A stretch of DNA of 5,470 nt, taken from contig JAETSS010000103.1 of assembly GCA_021769545.1 (NCBI GenBank), positions 1-5,470 on the forward strand, read 5' to 3'. The stretch comes from Eubacterium sp. (GTDB taxonomy: Bacteria > Bacillota_A > Clostridia > Peptostreptococcales > Anaerovoracaceae). Of the stretch, positions 1-4,975 are shown one piece after another; position 1 is the stretch's first letter; the number at the start of each line of letters is the position of its first letter. The notes below the pieces were generated by a model that saw only the letters and a list, made by a program, of their open reading frames with translations, did not search any database and was not told where the DNA came from. The translations under genes and the position numbers were made by a program.

Positions 1-500
1 AGAACTGCAAGATCCCTAAGGACAGACTTTTGGCAGATGTAGGCCAGGGCTTCAAGGTTGCTATGTCAACTCTGGACGGTGGACGTATCGGTATCGCATC
101 ACAGGCTCTCGGTATCGCACAGGGCGCACTTGATGTAACCGTTGATTATATGAAGGCCAGAAAACAGTTTGGTAAAAAATTATCACAGATGCAGGCTTTA
201 CAGTTCACAGTTGCTGAATTGGCTACTGAGATCGAAGCTGCAAGACTTCTTATATACAAAGCTGCCGATATGAAGGATAAGCATCTCCCTTACGGACCTG
301 CTGCTGCAATGGCTAAGCTGTTTGCCGCTGAAACGGCAATGCACGTAACTACTAAGTGCGTACAGCTCCACGGCGGATATGGTTACACTAAGGATTATCC
401 GGTAGAAAGAATGATGAGAGACGCTAAGATCACTGAAATCTATGAAGGTACTTCAGAAGTTCAGAAGATGGTTATCGCAGCATCAGTTCTTGGTAAATAG
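1..500 (+). CDS. bcd: Butyryl-CoA / short-chain acyl-CoA dehydrogenase, C-terminal part (5' end outside window)
   Basis: This is the C-terminal 165 residues of an acyl-CoA dehydrogenase, read from base 3; the family is usually about 380 residues, so somewhat over half is missing off the left edge. The frame is open to the edge (reading NCKIPKDRL before the first possible start), so the TTG at 30 is an internal leucine and not a start. Family signatures seen are [11 protein letters not shown], the ARKQFGK segment, [22 protein letters not shown] (FAD and subunit contacts, given here as overlapping pieces QLHGGYGY and [10 protein letters not shown]) and IYEGTSEVQ, whose Glu is the catalytic base that takes the alpha proton in this family. 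The enzyme would reduce crotonyl-CoA to butyryl-CoA, or act on a related enoyl-CoA, in the cytoplasm. The etfB and etfA genes follow directly, which supports a Bcd-Etf complex. Exact substrate (butyryl, acryloyl, caffeyl or other CoA) cannot be told from this part. Confidence 0.93.
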   Translation, partial: NCKIPKDRLLADVGQGFKVAMSTLDGGRIGIASQALGIAQGALDVTVDYMKARKQFGKKLSQMQALQFTVAELATEIEAARLLIYKAADMKDKHLPYGPAAAMAKLFAAETAMHVTTKCVQLHGGYGYTKDYPVERMMRDAKITEIYEGTSEVQKMVIAASVLGK

Positions 501-519
501 GAATAAGGAGGAATAGAAC

Positions 520-1326
520 ATGGCATTTAATATTATTGTATGTGCAAAGCAGGTTCCTGATACAAACGTTATCAAGATCAACCCTAAAACAGGCACACTG
601 ATCAGAGACGGTGTTCCAAGTATCCTGAATCATGACGATGCAAACGCTTTAGAAGAAGCTTTAAAGATCAAAGATAAATTTGATGACGTACATATCACGG
701 TCATCACAATGGGACCTCCGCAGGCAAACGATCTGTTGTTCGAATGTATCGCAAAGGGTGCAGACGAAGGTATCCTCGTTTCCGACAGAGCAGTTGGCGG
801 ATCAGATACATGGGCAACTTCCAACACACTGGAAGCAGCAGTTAAAAAATGGGTCAAGGAAAACGGACCTTACGATATGATCTTCACAGGAAGACAGGCA
901 ATCGACGGAGATACTGCACAGGTAGGACCTCAGCTTGCTGAAAAGCTTGGTCTCCCACAGGTATCATACGTTGAAGAATTCGAAATCGCCGATGACAGAA
1001 AGACTGTAACGGTAAAGAGACAGTTGGAAGACGGTTATGAACTGATCGAAGTTCAGTTACCATGCCTCCTGACTACTATCAAAGAACTTAACGATCCTAG
1101 ATACATGAAGATAGCAGGCATCTACGGTGAAAAGGATATGAAGGTTTGGAACGCTGCAGATATCGAAGTTGACCTTACAAAGGTTGGTCTGGAAGCATCA
1201 CCTACTAACGTATTCAGATCATTTACACCAGCTCCGAAGCAGCCGGGCGTTAAGATTGAAGGAGATTCAGAAAACGAACAGGCTAAGAACTTACTTATCA
1301 ACCTGAAGGGTAAGCACGCTATCTAA
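520..1326 (+). CDS. etfB: Electron transfer flavoprotein beta subunit
   Basis: The 268-residue product has the normal length for EtfB. It opens with the typical IIVCAKQVPDT segment (about residues 5-15), has the nucleotide/flavin-binding signature GRQAIDGDTAQVGPQ (about 124-138) followed by LAEKLGLPQ, and the LTTIKELNDPRY segment (184-195) that corresponds to the recognition loop which contacts the partner dehydrogenase. In bifurcating Etfs this subunit binds the NADH-oxidising FAD; in simple Etfs the same site holds AMP. The GRQAIDGDTAQVGPQ form is the one commonly seen in clostridial bifurcating proteins, so a bifurcating role is likely but inferred. The ATG at 520 is preceded by AAGGAGGA at 505-512 with 7 nt spacing. 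The gap to the upstream dehydrogenase stop is 19 bp and to etfA 18 bp, consistent with one transcript. Confidence 0.96.
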   Translation: MAFNIIVCAKQVPDTNVIKINPKTGTLIRDGVPSILNHDDANALEEALKIKDKFDDVHITVITMGPPQANDLLFECIAKGADEGILVSDRAVGGSDTWATSNTLEAAVKKWVKENGPYDMIFTGRQAIDGDTAQVGPQLAEKLGLPQVSYVEEFEIADDRKTVTVKRQLEDGYELIEVQLPCLLTTIKELNDPRYMKIAGIYGEKDMKVWNAADIEVDLTKVGLEASPTNVFRSFTPAPKQPGVKIEGDSENEQAKNLLINLKGKHAI

Positions 1327-1344
1327 AAGGAGGAGGAAATTTAA

Positions 1345-2652
1345 ATGGCTATTAATATCATAAAAGAAAAATGTATCGGTTGCGGACAGTGCTTCAAGGT
1401 ATGTCCTCAGGATGCGTTTGAGTTTGAAAAATATGATGGAAACAAACTTGGTAAAGTTGCAAAGATAAATGCTAAATGTACTTTCTGTAACCAGTGCTTA
1501 ACAGCTTGTAAGTTTGGCGCTATCGAAGAAAAGAAGATCGAAGTTCAGGCTGACCTGAGCGATTACAAGCACGTATGGGTATTCGCAGAACAGAGAAACG
1601 GCAAGCTGATGAACGTTGCATTGGAACTGATCGGCGAAGGCTACAGACTCGCTAAGGAAATCAGCGAAGATACACAGGTTTGCGCAGTTCTTATCGGTGC
1701 TGAAGAAGATATCGCTCCTCTGGCAGCAGAATGCTTCGAATACGGCGCAGAAAAGGTTTACAAGATCGCCAGCCCGCTTCTTAAGAACTACACGACAGAC
1801 GGATATACATTCGCTCTGAAAGAAGCTATCGACGAATACAAGCCTGAGATCGTTCTGTACGGTGCAACTCACATCGGAAGAGACTTTGCTCCAAGAATCG
1901 CAGCAAGATGCAACACAGGTCTTACAGCTGACTGCACAAGACTTGACGTAAGAGTATCGAGCTACATAGAATATGCAAAGAAGAACACTACATTAGATAC
2001 ATCAACTCTGGACCCTAACGATCCTTCAACAGGAATCAAGCAGACTCGTCCTGCATTCGGCGGTAACCTGATGGCTACTATCATCTGCCCTAGAACAAGA
2101 CCGCAGATGTCAACAGTTCGTCCTGGCGTAATGCAGAAGAGAGAGCCTGTAAAGGGTGCAACAGGTGAAATCGTGGAATTCAAGACTGCAATAACAGCAG
2201 ACGACATCCACATCACTATCAAGGATATCGTTAAGTCAGCTAAGGAATTAGTATCATTAACAGATGCTGATATCATCTGCTCAGGCGGAAGAGGACTTGG
2301 CGACGCTTCCGGCTTCGAACTCATCAAGGAATTCGCTGACAAGGTTGGCGGAGTTGTAGGTTCATCAAGAGCAGCAGTTGATGCAGGCTGGATCGATCAC
2401 TCACATCAGGTTGGACAGACAGGAACTACTGTAAAGCCTAAGATCTACTTCGCTTGCGGTATCTCCGGCGCTATCCAGCACTTAGCAGGAATGCAGACAT
2501 CAGATATCATCGTTGCGATCAACAAGGATGCTGATGCACCGATCTTCGAAGTTGCAGACTACGGTATCGTAGGCGACCTCTACAAGGTAATTCCTGAAAT
2601 CATCGCAGAGTGGGACAACGCAGAAGCACTCTACGACGCAACAACGAAATAA
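1345..2652 (+). CDS. etfA: Electron transfer flavoprotein alpha subunit with N-terminal 2x[4Fe-4S] ferredoxin domain
   Basis: The 435-residue product is about 100 residues longer than a plain EtfA because of an N-terminal bacterial-type ferredoxin domain (about residues 1-62). Two clusters are visible: C10-x2-C13-x2-C16-x3-C20-P and C45-x2-C48-x2-C51-x3-C55, the second followed by Lys instead of the usual Pro. The EtfA N-terminal domain follows from about residue 75 ([11 protein letters not shown]), and the C-terminal FAD domain has [11 protein letters not shown] (339-349), [12 protein letters not shown] (354-365), [13 protein letters not shown] (371-383) and [20 protein letters not shown] (393-412), which hold the FAD that passes electrons to the dehydrogenase. 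Known proteins of this layout include the EtfA-like subunits of caffeyl-CoA reductase (CarE) and of the Etf-linked lactate dehydrogenase (LctC) of Acetobacterium woodii. The extra clusters probably form an electron route to or from ferredoxin. A very strong ribosome site, AAAGGAGGAGG, sits at 1326-1336 before ATG 1345. It is the last gene of the operon; a terminator follows at 2675. Confidence 0.96.
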   Translation: MAINIIKEKCIGCGQCFKVCPQDAFEFEKYDGNKLGKVAKINAKCTFCNQCLTACKFGAIEEKKIEVQADLSDYKHVWVFAEQRNGKLMNVALELIGEGYRLAKEISEDTQVCAVLIGAEEDIAPLAAECFEYGAEKVYKIASPLLKNYTTDGYTFALKEAIDEYKPEIVLYGATHIGRDFAPRIAARCNTGLTADCTRLDVRVSSYIEYAKKNTTLDTSTLDPNDPSTGIKQTRPAFGGNLMATIICPRTRPQMSTVRPGVMQKREPVKGATGEIVEFKTAITADDIHITIKDIVKSAKELVSLTDADIICSGGRGLGDASGFELIKEFADKVGGVVGSSRAAVDAGWIDHSHQVGQTGTTVKPKIYFACGISGAIQHLAGMQTSDIIVAINKDADAPIFEVADYGIVGDLYKVIPEIIAEWDNAEALYDATTK

Positions 2653-2674
2653 GGGAGACCTAACCCAATTTTAT

Positions 2675-2705
2675 AAAAAAGTCCCGCAGTGTGCGGGACT
2701 TTTTT
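2675..2705. terminator. Strong intrinsic terminator, bidirectional
   Basis: A perfect 9-bp stem AGTCCCGCA (2680-2688) / TGCGGGACT (2692-2700) with a 3-nt GTG loop is flanked by an A-run on the left (2675-2680) and a T-run on the right (2700-2705). Read on the + strand it ends the bcd-etfB-etfA transcript 22 bp after the etfA stop. The A-run gives a U-run on the other strand, so it can also stop transcription coming from the right, including the candidate RNA described at 2672-2835. Confidence 0.93.
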
Positions 2706-2732
2706 GATAAAATTTCAGGTAGGCCCCGTCAG

Positions 2733-2761
2733 GAGCGCAGGAGCTGTGCTCCGTGGCGCTC
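2733..2761. repeat. GC-rich two-part inverted repeat (hairpin)
   Basis: GAGCGC (2733-2738) pairs with GCGCTC (2756-2761), and inside it GGAGC (2740-2744) pairs with GCTCC (2748-2752) around a TGT loop; only an A on one side and GTG on the other are unpaired between the two stems. The stretch is far richer in GC than the A/T-rich array to its right. It can fold on either strand. It may be one hairpin of the candidate small RNA or a stray REP-like palindrome; it lacks a T-run and is not itself a terminator. Confidence 0.6.
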
Positions 2762-2789
2762 TACGGCGCAGAGATATCTCGCGACTAAC

Positions 2790-3082
2790 AAATTCCAAAA
2801 GCACAGCCTATTCAGAATATGATTTTTGGAATTTCACCCCTATTATAGCTGCTTTCACAGGCTGATTCCAAAACCGACAGGGATATGCACCGTGATTTTT
2901 GGAAAAAACGTGCCCAAATCACTTTTTCAGCGGCGATATTCCAAAACGAAGTGTTGTATAACATGAAATCCTTGGAATGGGCAACCTGCGGCTAGTCCAT
3001 AACCGTATGGAATCCAAAAACTTGCGCCTTTTCAAAGAAAATTTTTGGAATTATTAAAGCGTGAGAATGCCTAATAAAGCTT
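2790..3082. repeat. Array of four 73-bp units with alternating inverted motifs ATTCCAAAA / TTTTTGGAAT
   Basis: Unit starts are 2791, 2864, 2937 and 3010. In each, ATTCCAAAA fills columns 2-10 (ATTCCAAAA in units 1-3, AATCCAAAA in unit 4), and the inverse motif fills columns 31-42: GATTTTTGGAAT at 2821, GATTTTTGGAAA at 2894, AATCCTTGGAAT at 2967, AATTTTTGGAAT at 3040. The spacing is exact to the base in all four units, with no insertion or deletion. Columns 11-30 (20 bp) and 43-73 (31 bp) show no shared sequence between units. The motifs within a unit can pair as a stem; the stem in unit 1 extends to a perfect 11 bp (2790-2800 with 2824-2834). No further motif copies occur at the 73-bp positions to the left (2718-2790) or right (3083-3155), so the array is bounded at four units. 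It lies between the 3' ends of converging genes, where no gene promoter is needed. Function unknown. Confidence 0.85.
2842..2871 (-). promoter_or_regulatory. Putative sigma-70-type promoter overlapping an array motif
   Basis: On the - strand the -10 box is a perfect TATAAT (2847-2842). Eighteen bases upstream is TTGGAA (2871-2866), matching four of six positions of TTGACA, and this -35-like box is part of the ATTCCAAAA motif of the second array unit. No extended -10 TG is present. The other array motifs lack a matching -10 at the same distance, so this promoter, if real, is specific to this unit. It points toward the candidate small RNA and the terminator. Confidence 0.4.
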
Positions 3083-3159
3083 TGTATCGACTGTATACTG
3101 TCTATTAAGCATTTGCCAACGGCAAACTGATTTTAAGCCGATGCGAATGCTCACGAAAT
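3053..3159. other. Non-coding stretch with several small palindromes, between the array and the converging gene
   Basis: No protein gene is seen here. Visible structure: CGTGAG (3060-3065) is complementary to CTCACG (3150-3155) and could close the whole stretch; AAAGCTTT (3076-3083) and GACTGTATACTGTC (3089-3102, one central-arm mismatch) are palindromes; TTTGCC (3112-3117) pairs with GGCAAA (3121-3126) around an AAC loop. That last hairpin lies 34 bp past the stop of the - strand gene and might slow its transcription, but it has no clear U-run in that direction. The set could be the 3' UTR of that gene, a small folded RNA, or chance. Confidence 0.35.
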
Positions 3160-3459
3160 CTACTTTGACATATCCGATCGGGGAGGATATTCTTTATCTT
3201 TCCAGTACCACCATCTCAGCTTTTCCGGTTCGTGTGTTTCATGCTCTGCATAATAGACGGCAAGGCGGAAAACGTACAAAATACATCTGTCCTCCTGAAA
3301 GCCTTTGAACATGCAGTCCTGCAGGTACAGCTCTTCGGGATCCTTTCCGCGGAGATCCTCAACGGTTTCGATTCCGATATGATTTAGATGCTGTTCTATG
3401 TTTTTACCTATGCCGGGGATCGTTTTCAAATCGCTGTTGTTTTTCTTTTTATCTGTCAT
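3160..3459 (-). CDS. Cdd1-family small helix-hairpin-helix protein
   Basis: The 99-residue product matches the short Cdd1 family (named from a Clostridioides difficile gene near the pathogenicity locus) in length and pattern. A lysine-rich start (MTDKKKNN) leads into a helix-hairpin-helix motif, LKTIPGIGKNIEQHLNHIGI (residues 11-30), followed by the ETVEDLRGKDPEELY segment (31-45). The family-typical second half has DRCILYVFRLAVYYAEH (about 57-73) and LRWWYWKD (81-88). The IPGIGKN turn is of the kind that binds the DNA backbone non-specifically in repair and recombination proteins, so DNA binding is likely, but the cellular role of the family is not established to my knowledge. The start ATG (3459-3457) has a modest AGGA ribosome site about 9 nt upstream, and a promoter is visible at 3508-3536. 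It lies downstream of the two-component genes in the same direction, 126 bp away, and faces the etf operon tail to tail. Confidence 0.85.
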   Translation of the reverse strand: MTDKKKNNSDLKTIPGIGKNIEQHLNHIGIETVEDLRGKDPEELYLQDCMFKGFQEDRCILYVFRLAVYYAEHETHEPEKLRWWYWKDKEYPPRSDMSK

Positions 3460-3507
3460 GTTGATTGTCCTGATTTTTTAAGCTCTGCTCGTTTTTGATC
3501 TGCCCAT

Positions 3508-3536
3508 AGTATAGCATACCGGCAGGAGAACATAAA
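3508..3536 (-). promoter_or_regulatory. Putative promoter of the Cdd1-family gene
   Basis: On the - strand, TATACT (3513-3508; five of six to the -10 consensus) is preceded directly by TGC, which makes an extended -10. A weak -35, TTTATG (3536-3531), lies at the ideal 17-bp spacing. Transcription would begin near 3500, giving a 5' leader of about 40 nt before the ATG at 3459. The gene therefore need not rely on read-through from the kinase gene. Confidence 0.55.
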
Positions 3537-3552
3537 GCCATCATACTGCAGC

Positions 3553-3576
3553 GGGGCGCAAAACAGATATCGCCCC
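3553..3576 (-). terminator. Hairpin after the kinase gene, possible weak terminator
   Basis: GGGGCG (3553-3558) pairs with CGCCCC (3571-3576) around a 12-nt loop, starting about 10 bp past the kinase stop. In the direction of the kinase transcript the stem is followed by a mixed sequence and not a U-run, so intrinsic termination would be poor; it may act as a 3'-end stabiliser. An 8-bp direct repeat, CCATCATA, lies at 3538-3545 and 3575-3582 on either side of it. Confidence 0.3.
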
Positions 3577-3585
3577 ATCATAGTA

Positions 3586-4974
3586 TCACATCATCGGCAA
3601 TGTGATCTTCACACAGAAGCCGCCATATGGGCTATGGCCCACAGTCACCGTCCCCTCGTGAGCTGCCGCTATCTGCTTCACGATAAGCAGTCCCAGCCCA
3701 TGGCACTGATCGGCGGTATTTTCATCGCATACCATGTAGTGCGGAGCGGTGTTGAGTTTTTCGATCTGCTCGTCCGTGGCGCCTGTACCGTCGTCTTCGA
3801 CGGCTACGGTACACTGATTGTTTTTGGCGCAAATACTTACATAGATATTACATCCCTGCTCGTTATGGTTGATGCTGTTCTGGAGCAGATTGCTTATGGC
3901 CCGTTTCATCAGATCGCGGTCGGCTTTTACAGGGCAGCGTGTCAGCTTTTCATCTGTATTCCATTGGATAGGGTGTTTTTCGTCGATATCCATATTGATG
4001 AAGTCGACGATGACCTGCCTTACTATAGCGATGAGATTTTCATTCTTTGCATGGATCGGCTGCATATTATATTCCAGCTTGGAGGCCAGGTTGAGGTCGT
4101 TGATCAGATCACGGATCCGTGCGCTCTGATTCACGATGACCTGAGCCTTTTTACGGTCTTCGTCGGTCAGATGCGTATCTTCCTTTAGCTGTCCCGCATA
4201 TCCCATTACCATGGAAAGTGGTGTGCGGATGTCGTGGGATACGCCTGCGATCCAGTTGGCTCTGGCGATCTCTTTCTTTGCAAGCATACGTTCCTGCTCC
4301 TGAAGCAATTCAGAGGTCCGGTTGATGGATGACGCCACTTCGGAAAAGACGCCTTTTTCTTTTATGAAAAGCCTGTCACGGGTTGTAAGGCTCTTTATTC
4401 CCGCTATGATGGGGTCCACTGACCGTATCAGCTTGCCTGTGACTGTGATATAGATAAGGAATATCAGAAAAACATTGCACAGCAGGGCCATAAGCAGAGT
4501 ATGCGGCAGCTTTGCGATAAAATCGTAGTCCCATGTGGGCCACAGGGATTTCCAGTACCGGTCGGCGGGATAGCCGAGAACGACTACTCCGTTATGGGCC
4601 TCTCCCACGTAGGTGGGATGATCGTTGATATAGCCGATGGTCATGTCAGATATATCGGAAAGCGAATACTTAAGAGGGATATCCCCGGGGAGGTCCGCTG
4701 TATTCCATACGACGGTATGAGTTTCGTCGTCGATCAGCATAGCCCACGCCTTTTCATTTTGCAGCGCGGTGACATATTCTTTATCGAGAGCAAAGCCGTT
4801 TTCCGTTTTTTCCAAAGCGTTTCCGATCTCATCTGCCATCTTGTAAGGAGACACGCTGGGCGTCTGTTTTGAACCTATTATCAAAAAAATAAAGATGTTC
4901 AGAATAAAGACCAGGAGCAGACTGATCAGCATGACGCCTACGAACCGTTTTATCAGCTTCGATACGCTTTTCAT
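3586..4974 (-). CDS. Membrane sensor histidine kinase of a two-component system
   Basis: The 462-residue product has a short basic cytoplasmic start, a first membrane segment at about residues 11-34, an extracytoplasmic domain of about 120 residues (35-156), a second membrane segment at about 159-179, a HAMP-like linker (about 180-235), then the dimerisation and phosphoacceptor helix with GVSHDIRTPLSMVMGY, where His247 is the predicted phosphorylation site. The ATPase domain shows the N box (SNLLQNSINHN, Asn372 and Asn376), the G1 box VEDDGTG (392-398) and the G2 box HGLGLLIVKQI (425-435), so it looks catalytically intact. The signal sensed by the outer domain is not recognisable. Its ATG lies 1 bp after the response-regulator stop (TGATATG), and its ribosome site GGAGGA (4988-4983) is inside the regulator's last codons, so the two are probably translationally coupled. 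No transporter or other target gene is in view to suggest its role. Confidence 0.95.
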   Translation of the reverse strand: MKSVSKLIKRFVGVMLISLLLVFILNIFIFLIIGSKQTPSVSPYKMADEIGNALEKTENGFALDKEYVTALQNEKAWAMLIDDETHTVVWNTADLPGDIPLKYSLSDISDMTIGYINDHPTYVGEAHNGVVVLGYPADRYWKSLWPTWDYDFIAKLPHTLLMALLCNVFLIFLIYITVTGKLIRSVDPIIAGIKSLTTRDRLFIKEKGVFSEVASSINRTSELLQEQERMLAKKEIARANWIAGVSHDIRTPLSMVMGYAGQLKEDTHLTDEDRKKAQVIVNQSARIRDLINDLNLASKLEYNMQPIHAKNENLIAIVRQVIVDFINMDIDEKHPIQWNTDEKLTRCPVKADRDLMKRAISNLLQNSINHNEQGCNIYVSICAKNNQCTVAVEDDGTGATDEQIEKLNTAPHYMVCDENTADQCHGLGLLIVKQIAAAHEGTVTVGHSPYGGFCVKITLPMM

Positions 4975-4975
4975 A

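Larger units (their letters stand above)
2672..2835 (-). ncRNA. Candidate structured small RNA ending at the shared terminator
   Basis: This is inferred from signals, not recognised as any known RNA family. A perfect TATAAT on the - strand (2847-2842) predicts a 5' end near 2835. The transcript would run left through, in order: a hairpin with a perfect 11-bp stem built from the first array unit (2824-2834 pairing with 2790-2800, 23-nt loop); a small stem around the palindrome GAGATATCTC (2771-2780) flanked by GCG/CGC; a strong two-part GC hairpin (2733-2738 with 2756-2761, then 2740-2744 with 2748-2752); and finally the terminator at 2675-2705, which has a U-run in this direction. Promoter, compact hairpins and terminator together are the usual form of an independent small RNA gene. 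No open frame of useful length with a ribosome site was seen inside. It could equally be untranscribed repeat DNA. Confidence 0.35.

Noticed and set aside
30..500. TTG at 30 as the start of a short 156-residue gene
   Set aside because: The same frame is open to the left edge and codes for acyl-CoA dehydrogenase sequence before this codon; there is no ribosome site in front of it.
1498..2342. Open frames on the - strand inside etfA (1498-1872 and 1962-2342)
   Set aside because: They lie opposite a clearly coding, conserved gene, match no family I recognise, and have no ribosome site or promoter; they follow from the codon use of etfA.
2790..3082. Standard CRISPR array
   Set aside because: There is no direct repeat of 23-37 bp. 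Only 9-12-bp motifs are conserved and they alternate in orientation, with intervals of 20 and 31 bp, and no cas gene is visible. A CRISPR-like behaviour is kept only as one hypothesis for the array.
2790..3082. Intrinsically curved DNA from phased A-tracts
   Set aside because: The motif centres are helically phased, but the A4/T5 runs themselves are about 26 and 46 bp apart, near half-integral turns, so their bends would largely cancel.
2706..3159. tRNA, rRNA or insertion-sequence gene in the intergenic region
   Set aside because: No cloverleaf pattern, CCA end, rRNA-like sequence or transposase frame was seen on either strand.
3164..3169. TTTGACA at 3164-3170 as a + strand -35 box
   Set aside because: No -10 box is found 16-18 bp downstream, and the bases are the last codons of the - strand Cdd1-family gene.
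3553..3576. Strong Rho-independent terminator for the two-component operon
   Set aside because: The GC stem is only 6 bp with a 12-nt loop and no U-run follows in the kinase direction; it is listed only as a weak possibility.
3634..4872. Open frames on the + strand inside the kinase gene (3634-4188, 3869-4129, 4501-4872)
   Set aside because: The - strand frame encodes an intact histidine kinase with all catalytic boxes. The + strand frames have no domain and no plausible ribosome site.
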